This document shows positions 9,443-18,588 of a DNA stretch of 64,000 nt, piece by piece. The notes below the pieces were generated by a model. That model searched no databases, was not told where the DNA came from, and saw only the letters and a list, made by a program, of their open reading frames with translations. The position numbers were made by a program, and so were the translations under genes. Source of the stretch: Edaphobacter sp. 12200R-103. GTDB taxonomy: Bacteria; Acidobacteriota; Terriglobia; Terriglobales; Acidobacteriaceae. Numbering within the stretch: the first letter of the stretch is position 1; each line of letters opens with the position of its first letter. The stretch lies in NCBI RefSeq assembly GCF_010093025.1, contig NZ_CP048114.1, positions 1,612,001 through 1,676,000 on the forward strand, in the 5' to 3' direction.

Positions 9443-10273
9443 TCACCAGCCATTTGAAACGGGACGATAGAAGAAAGTATCGCCAGAGAACTCAGCCTGG
9501 AAGTGGTGGGTGGATTCTTCCGCCTGTTCCGCATTACCCAGAAACAGATACCCATCCGTTGCGGTCAGACGATGAATTGCGCGAAAGACGTGTCCACGAT
9601 CCTGCTGCGAAAAATAGAGGAGAACATTGCGCAGCAGGACAAGATCGCATATAGGAAGCGATGGCAGAGGGCCGCAGAGGTTGACCTGCTGAAAGTCGCA
9701 CATGGCGCGTAGACGAGGGCTTATCTGCCACTCTTCCTCGTGTCGGGTCATGTATTTAAGCAGCATCCTGGCCGGCAGCCCTCGATTCACCTCGAGCCGG
9801 CGGTATCTTCCGGCCATCGCATACTCAACCACACGCTGGGAGATGTCGGTGCCCAGGATCTTCACATCCCAATAGGCTGTCTCGGGAAAATGCTCCGCCA
9901 GCAGCATCGCGATACTGTAGGCTTCCTGTCCGGTCGAGCTTGCGGCACTCCAGATGCGAAGTCTCCTTGCGCTCCGACGGCGTTCCACCAGCGCTGGCAG
10001 AATGTTCTCCCGAAGCAGGTTGAATGTCTTTACATCACGAAAGAAGCTCGTCTCGTTGATGGTCATGGCCTCTGCCACGGCGCGATGCAGATGCGTGGGG
10101 CGCTCCGATTGAAGCAGCCTTACGAACTCGTGCAGATTGGACATGCCGGCCCTTCGAACCACTGGGATCAGCTTTGCATCGAAGAGCGAGTTCCGCGAGG
10201 GATCGATCAGGTTGGCAGACTGTTTCAGGACAAGCTCGCGAAGATAGGCGTAATCGGATTCAGTACAGGCCAT
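9443..10273 (-). CDS. cheR: Chemotaxis protein methyltransferase CheR
   Basis: About 276 residues. CheR transfers methyl groups from S-adenosylmethionine to glutamates of chemoreceptors, setting adaptation. The N-terminal helical CheR domain is followed by the methyltransferase fold, with a SAM-binding segment RIWSAASSTGQEAYSIAML that replaces the commoner WSAGCSTGEE, and KILGTDIS and LVLLRNVLLYFS later on. There is no C-terminal TPR. The frame extends to 10378, but ATG 10273 has GAGG upstream and gives a normal-length protein. The start lies inside the 3' end of cheB (14-nt overlap), so it is the last gene of the chemotaxis operon. Confidence 0.92.
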   Translation of the reverse strand: MACTESDYAYLRELVLKQSANLIDPSRNSLFDAKLIPVVRRAGMSNLHEFVRLLQSERPTHLHRAVAEAMTINETSFFRDVKTFNLLRENILPALVERRRSARRLRIWSAASSTGQEAYSIAMLLAEHFPETAYWDVKILGTDISQRVVEYAMAGRYRRLEVNRGLPARMLLKYMTRHEEEWQISPRLRAMCDFQQVNLCGPLPSLPICDLVLLRNVLLYFSQQDRGHVFRAIHRLTATDGYLFLGNAEQAEESTHHFQAEFSGDTFFYRPVSNGW

Positions 10274-11471
10274 GAGGTACCTCGCGTTGCCGGGTGGCGG
10301 TCGATGAACTGGAGCGCATCCCGGCCTTTCCTGAACGACCGGCACCGACTCTCTGGTTGATCTCACGGGCCAGCCCATCCAGCGGCAGAACGGCTGCGGC
10401 GATTCCCGCTTCGGCTACACGGCCCGGCATACCCCAGACAGCCGAGCTGGCTTCATCCTGGGCAAGTATCGCGCCGCCGCGATCGTAAACGGCGCGCGCG
10501 CCATCCAGACCATCGGACCCCATGCCGGTCAACACCACCGCTAGAGCACCCGCGCCATAGAGACGCGCCGCCGAAAGGAAGAGATAATCCACTGCTGGAC
10601 GACAGTGGTGCAGAGGCTCGTGCGAGTGCAGCTTTACCTGTGCTGCAGAGGATGCTTCGGAGCCACTGGGCCGGAGGGTCACCTCCATGTGCATGTCACC
10701 CGGTGCAAGCCATACCACGCCGGGCTGGAGCGGAGCACCCTGGTAGGCCTCTACCACTTTCAACGGGCAGCAGCGATTCAGGCGTTCCGCAAGCACGCTT
10801 GTAAAGAGCTTTGGCATGTGTTGGACGATCAGTGCGGGAACGGGAAGATCCTGGGAGAGACGAGGCAGAAGCTGCTCCAGCGCATTCGGTCCGCCGGTCG
10901 AGACTCCAATCACCAGCACTTCAACCGGGGCATTGGCCATCCCTTCGCCTCTGCTCTGGGGAATCGCAACAGAAGTGCTTCTCGATATGACTGGAGGCGC
11001 AAGAGCAGAGGAGGGACGGCGTCTCTCTGCGCCAAAGGCAACGATGCGCGGCAGAAGCTGCTCTGCCAGCGAGCTGAGTGCGCTCTCAAGGTCACGCTGG
11101 CCCGCGGGCTTCATCACGTAGTCGGCGGCCCCTCGCGCCAAGGCGTCGAAGGTAGCCCTTGCACCTCTCTCGGTGTGCGAGCTGCACATGATTACGGGAA
11201 GTCGAGGTTTAGTATGACGAAGCCGGTCGAGAACGTCGAGTCCGTTCATCCTCGGCATCTCAAGATCGAGAATCAGCACATCGGGAGCGAGGCGGGTGAT
11301 CTCCTGCAGGCACTCGACGCCATCCCGCGCGACCCCCACCAGCTCCATAGACGACAGCTCCGCCCGCGTATGGCTGGCATGACGCTCAAACAGCGTCCTC
11401 AGAATCCCGCGCATCACGGCAGAGTCATCGGCCGCAAGAACGCGCAGGGGCTGCGCTGCAAAGATCCCCAT
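10260..11471 (-). CDS. cheB: Chemotaxis response regulator / protein-glutamate methylesterase CheB
   Basis: About 403 residues. CheB removes receptor methyl groups when phosphorylated by CheA. The receiver domain (about 8-125) carries the acidic pair in VLAADDSAVMR, phospho-acceptor Asp69 in LILDLEMPRMNG and a lysine in YVMKPAG. A linker rich in Ser/Arg leads to the methylesterase domain with catalytic Ser191 (GVSTGGPNAL), His218 (IVQHMP) and the Asp in LTGMGSDG. ATG 11471 follows GAAGGGG/GGAG; an upstream GTG at 11513 is less likely. It sits between cheY and cheR. Confidence 0.93.
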   Translation of the reverse strand: MGIFAAQPLRVLAADDSAVMRGILRTLFERHASHTRAELSSMELVGVARDGVECLQEITRLAPDVLILDLEMPRMNGLDVLDRLRHTKPRLPVIMCSSHTERGARATFDALARGAADYVMKPAGQRDLESALSSLAEQLLPRIVAFGAERRRPSSALAPPVISRSTSVAIPQSRGEGMANAPVEVLVIGVSTGGPNALEQLLPRLSQDLPVPALIVQHMPKLFTSVLAERLNRCCPLKVVEAYQGAPLQPGVVWLAPGDMHMEVTLRPSGSEASSAAQVKLHSHEPLHHCRPAVDYLFLSAARLYGAGALAVVLTGMGSDGLDGARAVYDRGGAILAQDEASSAVWGMPGRVAEAGIAAAVLPLDGLAREINQRVGAGRSGKAGMRSSSSTATRQREVPHGLY

Positions 11472-11526
11472 CTCTCCGTCCCCTTCTTCCGCACGCGGCG
11501 GTCTGCTGATCACTCTGATTTATGGT

Positions 11527-11895
11527 TCAGGCGGCGAAGCCAAGCAGCATCATCTTTTCACGCAGGCTTTCCTGGGTGAATGGCTTCATCAGAAATTCGT
11601 CTGCGCCGTTGTCCAGAGCCTTTGCGATGAAGTGATTGTCGGCCTCGGTCGTCACCATCATGACCTTCATGTCGGGGTGGAGCCTCGCCTTGCGAAGCGC
11701 CTTTACGCACTCCAGTCCATTCATGACGGGCATGTTCAGATCTAACAGCATCAAGTCGAAGCCTGTCTGGGATTCCAGCACGGCAAGAGCGTCCGAGCCG
11801 TCTACAGCCTCGGCGCAGGCGATGCCCATGCGGCCAAGCAGTTTGCAGAGATACTCGCGAATAAAACTTGAATCATCGACGATCAAAGCCCTCAT
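11527..11895 (-). CDS. cheY: CheY-type single-domain response regulator
   Basis: 122 residues, a lone receiver domain. The phosphorylation site is Asp52 in LMLLDLNMPVMNG; the acidic pocket is VDDSS (6-10), the switch Thr is in MVTTEAD (80-86) and Lys104 is in FLMKPF. In this position it is the diffusible output or phosphate-sink partner of CheA. A strong GGAGGAG seven bases before ATG 11895 sets the start, and this start overlaps the cheW stop by 4 nt (ATGA), implying coupled translation. Longer upstream reading would run through cheW and is rejected. Confidence 0.93.
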   Translation of the reverse strand: MRALIVDDSSFIREYLCKLLGRMGIACAEAVDGSDALAVLESQTGFDLMLLDLNMPVMNGLECVKALRKARLHPDMKVMMVTTEADNHFIAKALDNGADEFLMKPFTQESLREKMMLLGFAA

Positions 11896-12410
11896 GCGTT
11901 TTCTCCTCCGCCGCCGTTGCGAAACATGCCGGTCTCCGCCAGGCGAGAGGGCCGCAGCTTCTGTGGATCCAGCTGAATCAGCAGACCGTTTTCCATCTTG
12001 TAGGCTCCATCGAAGAGCCACTTGCACTTCGCATCGAGTGTGCAGGGATTGGCTTCCAGCATCTTCTGCTGCACGGTGACGACCCCGCCTACGCCGTCGA
12101 CCATCAGTCCAAAACGCTCCTGGCCTCCACTATCGTCATCGAGCACCAGCACGCAGCCGGTCTCCGTATTTTCGGGGAGTCCGAGCAGTGCCCGAAAGCT
12201 GACCGTCGTCAGCACATCACCGCGATACGGCACAACGCCGGCGACAAAAGCAGGCGCCATCGGTACCCGTTCCAGCTCTCGCTTGCCCAGCACCTCGCGA
12301 ATCTTGCCAGTATCGATCCCAAAGGTCTCCTCCCCGGCAAACATCGAACAAAGAGATGCGCTCTCTGCCTCTTCACTCAACTCCTGAGAATCCTGTGCGA
12401 CGATCTTCAT
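11892..12410 (-). CDS. cheW: Chemotaxis scaffold protein CheW
   Basis: 172 residues with a single CheW (SH3-like) domain covering roughly residues 18-155: MFAGEETFGIDTGKIREVL, VVPYRGDVLTTVSFRALLGL and GLMVDGVGGVVTV. CheW couples chemoreceptors to the kinase CheA. The C terminus (TGMFRNGGGGENA) is glycine-rich. ATG 12410 overlaps the cheA stop by 4 nt. The order cheA-cheW-cheY-cheB-cheR with overlapping junctions indicates one transcript. Confidence 0.92.
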   Translation of the reverse strand: MKIVAQDSQELSEEAESASLCSMFAGEETFGIDTGKIREVLGKRELERVPMAPAFVAGVVPYRGDVLTTVSFRALLGLPENTETGCVLVLDDDSGGQERFGLMVDGVGGVVTVQQKMLEANPCTLDAKCKWLFDGAYKMENGLLIQLDPQKLRPSRLAETGMFRNGGGGENA

Positions 12411-14557
12411 GCGACCTCCCTCCAGCTTTTGCCAACCTCACCCGCAAAGCCGCGGAAGATAGTCGTCAACCGCTCATTGACGAGCGCCAGGTCCATCTCT
12501 CCGTTGGCTGCATCCTTCTCAAGCATGTTTCCGTCGGAGACATCGAGGACCTTGCGGACCACGATTCCCATACGGCCGGACTTCGTCTGCGGATCGCCAC
12601 AGATCAGGATCGTCACCGAGGCCTCTTCATCCTGGAGCCCGTCCATGTCTTCGAGAACATTGCCGTCGTCGCGAAGCTGGAGCAGCTCACCGCGATATTG
12701 CAGTAAAGCGCGGCCGCTTGCATACTCGACTCTGCTGATCGGCACGCTTTCGATTCGTTCCACTACGCCTAGCGGAAGCGCCGTCCTCTCACGGGCGCGA
12801 TCTTCGAAGACCAGAAAAGATGCCTCATCCTGCCTGACCTCAACGGCCTCTTGTTCCTGCTCTTCCATGACCGGCTTCACCCCGGCACGCGCGGCGGTCG
12901 CCGCAATATCGAGGATCAGCGCCAGAGTGCCGTTGCCCAGCACCGTGGCTCCGGAGAACAACCCGATCTCACGCAGCACCGCAGACAATGGCTTGACGAC
13001 GATCTCTTCAGGAGCAAGCAGATCGTCCACCACCAGGCCGTAGCGGCATCCTTCGGCCTCGAGTACAGCCATATAGAATCCGTGCGCCTCGGTCTCATTC
13101 TTCAGGCTGAGCAGACGGTCAAGCCACACCATGGGCAGAAGGCGCTCACGCAGACGATAGACCTCCGAAGCTCCAACTCGCTCAACGACCTTTTCCCGAT
13201 CCCGCGCGGGGATGTAGACCAGCTCGACCAGCGCCGTCTGTGGAAGAGCGAAGCTCTGTCCTCCGCTCCTGACGACCAGCGCCGGAACGATAGCAAGCGT
13301 CAGGGGAACCCTCAGGCGCAGCGTGGTTCCTACACCCACCTTCGATTCCAGCTCGACGCTTCCGCCAACCTTTTCGACGTTCGCCCGCACTACATCCATG
13401 CCGACGCCGCGGCCTGACACCGTGGTAACCGCAGCGGCAGTGGAAAACCCAGGAAGGAAGATCAGTTGCAGCGCCTCGCGCTCGGTCATCTCCTTTGCCT
13501 GCTCAGGAACCACCAGGCCGCGCTCAACCGCCTTGGCCAGCACGCGCTCCATTGCGATTCCCGCGCCATCGTCGGAGACTTCAATGACAACGGAACCGCT
13601 TTGATGAAATGCCCTGAGGCGAAGGCAGCCTTCCGCCGACTTCCCTGCAAGAACGCGATCGGCAGGCGATTCAATTCCATGATCGACGGCGTTGCGAACC
13701 GCATGGGTCAGAGGATCTTTGATGGCTTCGAGCAGGCTTTTATCAAGCCCGGTCTCCTGGCCGGAGAACTCAATCCGCACCTCACGCCCGCAGGTGCGCG
13801 CCAGATCGCGCACCATGCGTGGAAACTTGCCAAAGAGATTGCCTACCGGCTGCATGCGCGCCTGCATCACGGTCTCCCGAAGATCGGCGGTCACGCTATC
13901 CAGCCGGCGAGCAAGCTCCGGGAAGTTCGTGGATTCGACGCCGCTCTGCAACATCTGGTTGCGGGTCAGCACCAGCTCACCCACCAGATTCATCATCCGG
14001 TTCAGCACCTCGACATCGATGCGAAGCGTCTTGTCACCGCTGGACGATCCTGACGTCTGCGTGTTTGCAGCGGCGCTCCCCGCCTCTAGCGAAGCAGGTG
14101 ACGGAGCTTCTTCCGCGACTTTGATCGGAACGACAGGAGCCGGCTTCTCTGCGAGCTGCGATGGCGCTTCCTCTCCATTCAGCATCGCCAGTTCTGCGAT
14201 CAGGGCGCTATCCTCATCCCCTGCGCGGCTGCCTTCGCTGCCCGTCTCTTCAATCAGATTGAGGATGGCGCGCAGGCCGTCGAGCAGCCGAAGCAGGCCG
14301 CTGATCAGCTCCTCGGTGACCGGCAAGCGTCCGTCCCGCAGCGAGCCCAGCAGGTGTTCGCCCGCGTGCGCCAGCTTCTCCAGCCGGCCGAATCCCAGAA
14401 ATCCGGTCGTGCCCTTGATGGTATGGACCGCGCGAAAGATCTCCGCCACCAGTTGCTGGCTGTCCTGCGGCCGGGTCTCAAGCTCGGTCAGACACCGCTC
14501 CATGCGGTCCAGACCATCCTGGCTTTCAGCGATAAATTCCTGTGTAAGGTCGTCCAC
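12407..14557 (-). CDS. cheA: Chemotaxis histidine kinase CheA with two C-terminal CheW-like domains
   Basis: About 716 residues. The Hpt (P1) domain carries phospho-accepting His45 in RAVHTIKGTTGFLGF. A linker of about 60 residues, too short for an obvious CheY-binding P2 domain, leads to the P3 dimerisation helices and the ATPase domain with HAVRNAVDHGIE, DDGAGI and GRGVGMDVV. A first CheW-like P5 domain (starting near VPALVVRSGG) is followed by a second one (beginning near ASFLVFEDRARERTALPL). Start choice is uncertain: the frame opens at ATG 14647, but that overlaps the divergent cdd start, and GTG 14557 opens with the usual VDDLTQEFIAESQ N terminus behind AGAGAGG. No chemoreceptor gene is adjacent. 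Confidence 0.9.
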   Translation of the reverse strand: MDDLTQEFIAESQDGLDRMERCLTELETRPQDSQQLVAEIFRAVHTIKGTTGFLGFGRLEKLAHAGEHLLGSLRDGRLPVTEELISGLLRLLDGLRAILNLIEETGSEGSRAGDEDSALIAELAMLNGEEAPSQLAEKPAPVVPIKVAEEAPSPASLEAGSAAANTQTSGSSSGDKTLRIDVEVLNRMMNLVGELVLTRNQMLQSGVESTNFPELARRLDSVTADLRETVMQARMQPVGNLFGKFPRMVRDLARTCGREVRIEFSGQETGLDKSLLEAIKDPLTHAVRNAVDHGIESPADRVLAGKSAEGCLRLRAFHQSGSVVIEVSDDGAGIAMERVLAKAVERGLVVPEQAKEMTEREALQLIFLPGFSTAAAVTTVSGRGVGMDVVRANVEKVGGSVELESKVGVGTTLRLRVPLTLAIVPALVVRSGGQSFALPQTALVELVYIPARDREKVVERVGASEVYRLRERLLPMVWLDRLLSLKNETEAHGFYMAVLEAEGCRYGLVVDDLLAPEEIVVKPLSAVLREIGLFSGATVLGNGTLALILDIAATAARAGVKPVMEEQEQEAVEVRQDEASFLVFEDRARERTALPLGVVERIESVPISRVEYASGRALLQYRGELLQLRDDGNVLEDMDGLQDEEASVTILICGDPQTKSGRMGIVVRKVLDVSDGNMLEKDAANGEMDLALVNERLTTIFRGFAGEVGKSWREVA

Positions 14558-14638
14558 ACCTCTCTTATCGGGAGCCGGTACCAAACCATTAGTGAGAAGC
14601 GACTTGTCACCGCGTGCGGCCCCCGATAGCCTCTTCCC

Positions 14639-15073
14639 ATGTCTCAAAATGAAGCACCGGCGGCTCTCTCCCCTGCACAGATCGACGACCTTCGTCAGCG
14701 TGCGCTCGCCGCCGCAACGAAGGCCTATGCTCCCTACAGTGGATTCCGCGTGGGGGCAGCTGTCCTGCTGGACGACGACACCGTCACCACTGGCTGCAAT
14801 GTCGAGAACGCCTCCTTCCGCCTGACCACATGCGCCGAGCAGTCAGCCATCGCCGCAGCCGTTGCCCTGCAAGGCTCAACAGCGCGTCTCCGTGCCGTGA
14901 TGATCGTGAACCTGAATCACACGGCGAGCCCGCCCTGCGGTGGTTGCCGCCAGACAATCCTTGAGTTTGGCTCACCCCGGACAGAGGTGTTCTTTCCTGC
15001 CACTGACGATTCGGAGATACGATCCACCATCACCGATCTGCTACCGCATGCCTTTCTGCTTGAGGGCCGCTAG
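14639..15073 (+). CDS. cdd: Cytidine deaminase
   Basis: 144 residues of the small tetrameric type. It deaminates cytidine and deoxycytidine to uridine forms for pyrimidine salvage. Zinc ligands and catalytic Glu are in TCAEQSA (Cys65, Glu67) and PPCGGCRQ (Cys100, Cys103); the substrate-binding SGFRVGAAVL and GCNVENASF are also present. It opens a plus-strand run with deoA 20 nt downstream. Together with nupC, the purine phosphorylase and udk it forms a nucleoside salvage neighbourhood. It diverges from cheA with roughly 80 bp for both promoters. Confidence 0.93.
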   Translation: MSQNEAPAALSPAQIDDLRQRALAAATKAYAPYSGFRVGAAVLLDDDTVTTGCNVENASFRLTTCAEQSAIAAAVALQGSTARLRAVMIVNLNHTASPPCGGCRQTILEFGSPRTEVFFPATDDSEIRSTITDLLPHAFLLEGR

Positions 15074-15093
15074 GCCAGGACCGCTGTTTTTTT

Positions 15094-16488
15094 ATGAATG
15101 CATTCCATCCCATTGACGTCATCCTGCATAAACGCGACGGCCTTGCTTTGAGCGACGAAGAGATCCGCGGCTTCATCCGCGCGATTGTCGAACGTACACC
15201 GGACTGCCAGCTTGTCACCGATGCTCAGATCGCGGCGCTGCTGATGGCGATTTTTCTGCAAGGGCTCGACAGCCGCGAGCTGGCCACCCTGACTTCGGCG
15301 ATGCGATCGTCAGGCGATGTCTTCGATGCTGCTCCGCTGAAGACCTTTATGGTCGACAAGCATTCGACCGGAGGCGTGGGCGACAAGACCTCCCTGCTGA
15401 TTGCGCCCATCCTTGCCGCAGCCGGTCTTGCGCACCTCACGGATGAGGGTGTGCCCGGAATCTGCGTGCCGATGATCAGCGGACGATCGCTTGGCCACAC
15501 CGGGGGCACGCTCGACAAACTGGAGACCATTCCAGGTTTCAACAGCCAGATTGATCTGAAGCAGCTTGCCGAGACGCTGCGCATCTGTGGAGCAGCACTG
15601 ATCGGCCAAACACCGCGAATCGTTCCCGCCGACCGCACTCTTTATGCTCTGCGCGACCACACCGGCACGGTAGAGTCGCCGTTCCTGATCACGGCCAGCA
15701 TTATGAGCAAGAAGCTCGCCGAGTCACTCAACGCTCTCGTTCTCGATGTTAAGGTCGGCTCGGGGGCCTTCATGCCGACCTACGAGAGATCGCAACAGCT
15801 CGCAACGTTGATGGTGGAGACAGGCGAGGCCGCCGGAACCCACACGGTCGCCCTTCTCACCGGCATGGACGAGCCTCTGGGCCGCTTCTCCGGTAACTGG
15901 GTCGAGGTCTGGGAGTGTGTCGATATCATGCAGGGGAGGTGGCATCCCATGTCCGCCGACCTGATCGAGCTTTCGAATATCCTCGCCGGATGGATGCTTC
16001 ATCTCGCTGGCCGCGCACCCTCACCCGAGGCGGGGTCGGAAATGGCCGACAGCATCCTGCGCTCAGGCGATGCCTACAAGGCCTGGCTCAGGATCGTTCA
16101 GGCCCAGGGGGGCGACATCTCGGTCTTCGAAGATCCCGCAGCGCATCACAAGCCGGCGGCAAAGCGCGTCCTTAAGGCAGAGCAGACTGGCTATCTGTCG
16201 TCCATGAACTGCAAACAGGCTGGGTGGGCGGTTCAGCGCCTTGGAGCAGGGCGAACGAAACCAGGAGATCCTGTAAGCGCTCACGCTGGTATCGAATCCC
16301 ACGTGAAGCTTGGCTCCCGGATCGAGCGGGGACAGGCGCTCTTTACGCTCTTCAGCGAAGACGAGGCCCTGCTCGAAGAACCGGAGCAGATGCTTCGCGC
16401 GGCCCTTTCCATTGGGCAAACGCCGCCAAAACTCTTACCACTGGTGCGGGAAGTCGTATCAACTGAGTCGATTCAGCGGCAGAAATAA
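15094..16488 (+). CDS. deoA: Thymidine/pyrimidine-nucleoside phosphorylase
   Basis: 464 residues. It cleaves thymidine (and possibly uridine) with phosphate to the free base and (deoxy)ribose 1-phosphate. The family signature is KHSTGGVGDKTSL (89-101), followed by GRSLGHTGGTLDKLE, PADRTLYALRDHTGTVES and DVKVGSGAFMP. An N-terminal helical domain, alpha/beta domain and C-terminal domain give the usual length. ATG 15094 follows cdd by 20 nt; the Shine-Dalgarno is weak. Probably co-transcribed with cdd. Confidence 0.93.
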   Translation: MNAFHPIDVILHKRDGLALSDEEIRGFIRAIVERTPDCQLVTDAQIAALLMAIFLQGLDSRELATLTSAMRSSGDVFDAAPLKTFMVDKHSTGGVGDKTSLLIAPILAAAGLAHLTDEGVPGICVPMISGRSLGHTGGTLDKLETIPGFNSQIDLKQLAETLRICGAALIGQTPRIVPADRTLYALRDHTGTVESPFLITASIMSKKLAESLNALVLDVKVGSGAFMPTYERSQQLATLMVETGEAAGTHTVALLTGMDEPLGRFSGNWVEVWECVDIMQGRWHPMSADLIELSNILAGWMLHLAGRAPSPEAGSEMADSILRSGDAYKAWLRIVQAQGGDISVFEDPAAHHKPAAKRVLKAEQTGYLSSMNCKQAGWAVQRLGAGRTKPGDPVSAHAGIESHVKLGSRIERGQALFTLFSEDEALLEEPEQMLRAALSIGQTPPKLLPLVREVVSTESIQRQK

Positions 16489-16500
16489 AGGAGACATTGC

Positions 16501-17055
16501 ATGACTCCCTCCAAATCCGAAAAGCAGAAGATGCTGGATGGCGAGTTGTATAACGCCGGAGATCCGGTCCTGATGGCCGACCGCGCTCGCGCCGCAGCTC
16601 TGCAATACCGCTACAACACGACTCTTCACGAACCGGCAAAGCACTTTGTCCAACTCCAGGAGCTTCTCGGTTCTGTCGGAGCAGACTCTGTGATCCGGCC
16701 CCCTTTCTTCGTGGACTATGGTTACAACATTCATCTGGGGCGGAATGTCTTTCTCAACTTTAACTGCGTTCTTCTGGATGTGACTCACATCACGATCGGC
16801 GATCGCACACAGATTGGTCCCTCGGTACAGATTTATGCCGCAGATCATCCCCTGGATCCCGAGTTGCGAAAAGACGATCTCGAGAATGGAAGACCTGTTC
16901 ACATTGGAGCCAATGTATGGATCGGAGGAGGCGCCATCATCCTTCCCGGAGTCACGATTGGCGACGATGCTGTGATCGGGGCAGGCTCCATCGTCACCCG
17001 CGACGTGCCTGCCGGAGCGAAGGCAGTAGGCAACCCTGCGCGGATCAAGGGTTAG
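16501..17055 (+). CDS. Maltose/galactoside O-acetyltransferase family (left-handed beta helix)
   Basis: 184 residues of the Maa/LacA/NodL type. An N-terminal Mac helix domain (about 8-60: MLDGELYNAGDP, RARAAALQYRYN) is followed by hexapeptide repeats forming a left-handed beta helix and acetyl-CoA site. The probable catalytic His is in YAADHPLDPE. These enzymes transfer acetyl from acetyl-CoA to sugar hydroxyls. An AAAGGAG seven bases before ATG 16501, 12 nt after deoA, suggests it is in the same transcript. The acceptor sugar is unknown; an acetylation or detoxification role is only inference. Confidence 0.88.
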   Translation: MTPSKSEKQKMLDGELYNAGDPVLMADRARAAALQYRYNTTLHEPAKHFVQLQELLGSVGADSVIRPPFFVDYGYNIHLGRNVFLNFNCVLLDVTHITIGDRTQIGPSVQIYAADHPLDPELRKDDLENGRPVHIGANVWIGGGAIILPGVTIGDDAVIGAGSIVTRDVPAGAKAVGNPARIKG

Positions 17056-17196
17056 ATTCATGTGCCCATTAACGGAACAAATTGCTGCCTTTTCCTGCGG
17101 ACTTGACGGATAATCACATCCGAAGACGCAATTCCATCAGCAGGCACCCGGGCCCCGGCATTGATAACAAAGAGCCTGCACAAAGGCACGGACCTG

Positions 17197-18507
17197 ATGA
17201 ACTACGCTTTTCTTCCCGATCTTTCAGCTCTGGCGATCCTGATCGTCATCCTGGTGTTGCTTCGCCGCCGCCATGACCATCGGCAGGCGAACCTATGGCT
17301 CCTTGGACTTTTCTTCACACTGATCGAATCCACCGCCCATATTTTTTACGCTCCGGGCGGTCTGCCCATCACCGTCCTTCATACGACCGTCATCGTCTGC
17401 TACCTTCTGGCTGGGATCGTCTTCGTCTGGGCATCCGGAAACTACGCCATCTCCGACAGAAGAAGCTTTCATTTCCTTCTTCTCAATTCCATCCCCCTGC
17501 TGGGTATGTGCGCGAGCTACGGGATGCACCTCTTTACCAGGAATGCCTTTCTGCCATGGGTGGTGCTGGGATTGCTGATTGGAAGCATCTCCGCGCTGGC
17601 CATCCGCCGCAGTGTGCTGGTCGCAATCCTGATTGCCTGCGGATGGCTGGGCATCGGATACCTGGTCTCCCATAACCGGTACCGCGACGCTGTCTATTGG
17701 AGCCTCTGCGTGGTGTATTCCATCGCCACTGCAAACTTCTATCGCAAGCTGCCGCGAAACAGCACGGGACGGCTGGCCATCGTCACGGGATTTTTCATCT
17801 GGACATTTTTCTTCTTCTTGCACCCGTTCATCGTGACCTATCGCACCTATGCCGATATCGCCTCGCACCTATGGAACATGCAGAAGTCGCTCATCTCCAT
17901 CGGCATGATCCTGGTCATGCTGGAAGAGCAGGTCTCTTGCAACCGCTGGCTGGCTCTGCATGATGAACTGACAGGACTGTCGAACCGGCGCTCGTTTGAA
18001 GATCATCTCGCAACCGCCTTGGAGCGGTGCCGCCGTTCGCATTCCACCCTGGCGCTCTTTATGCTTGACCTCGACGGCTTCAAGCAGATCAACGATACGC
18101 ATGGCCATCATGCAGGCGACCAGTTGCTCCGGCACGTCGCCAGCAGCCTGCGCGAGCATGCAAAGAGCTTCGAGTCGATCGCGCGTCTGGGTGGCGATGA
18201 GTTCACGCTGGTGGCCTGTGATCCGGGTCACTTCGGATCGATCGAGCGCCTGCAGGAAATCATCCGCGACGCCACGGAGATCCCCTTCGTCTTTGATGAC
18301 CAGAGGCTAAGCGTCTCCGCGTCCATCGGCATCGCGCTTTATCCGGACGACGCCGACGACGCCACGCGCCTGCTTCGCATCGCCGACCTGCGCATGTATT
18401 CGCTCAAGCAGGCGCGAACGCCCCTGCGTCATATCCGGCTGGACAGTGTGCCTTCGCTCACCGCCAGCGGACGTTTCCGCGGCAGGACGGCTTCGGGACG
18501 CTTCTAA
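17197..18507 (+). CDS. Membrane-bound diguanylate cyclase (GGDEF)
   Basis: 436 residues. Six to eight hydrophobic helices (about 8-245) form a membrane sensor of no named family that I recognise. They are followed by a GGDEF domain: DELTGLSNRRSFE (256-268), FMLDLDGFKQINDTHGH (288-304) and an intact GGDEF at 332-336. The enzyme should make cyclic di-GMP. No RxxD inhibitory site precedes GGDEF (the positions read FESI), so product inhibition through a canonical I-site is unlikely. The C terminus repeats TASGRF twice. The frame opens at TTG 17161; I take ATG 17197. It lies between nucleoside salvage genes without obvious functional link. Confidence 0.88.
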   Translation: MNYAFLPDLSALAILIVILVLLRRRHDHRQANLWLLGLFFTLIESTAHIFYAPGGLPITVLHTTVIVCYLLAGIVFVWASGNYAISDRRSFHFLLLNSIPLLGMCASYGMHLFTRNAFLPWVVLGLLIGSISALAIRRSVLVAILIACGWLGIGYLVSHNRYRDAVYWSLCVVYSIATANFYRKLPRNSTGRLAIVTGFFIWTFFFFLHPFIVTYRTYADIASHLWNMQKSLISIGMILVMLEEQVSCNRWLALHDELTGLSNRRSFEDHLATALERCRRSHSTLALFMLDLDGFKQINDTHGHHAGDQLLRHVASSLREHAKSFESIARLGGDEFTLVACDPGHFGSIERLQEIIRDATEIPFVFDDQRLSVSASIGIALYPDDADDATRLLRIADLRMYSLKQARTPLRHIRLDSVPSLTASGRFRGRTASGRF

Positions 18508-18588
18508 AACCCACTGGTTCTCAAGCCTTACCAGCCTTTACACTCATCCCATCGGACCTTTGCGGCTACCGGCAGGAGAGCCACCTCT

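Noticed and set aside
11868..13043. 391-codon plus-strand frame across cheY, cheW and cheA
   Set aside because: Shadow of the well-supported minus-strand operon; low-complexity Ser/Arg composition.
13692..14825. 377-codon plus-strand frame running from cheA into cdd
   Set aside because: Covers two real genes on opposite strands; no recognisable domain.
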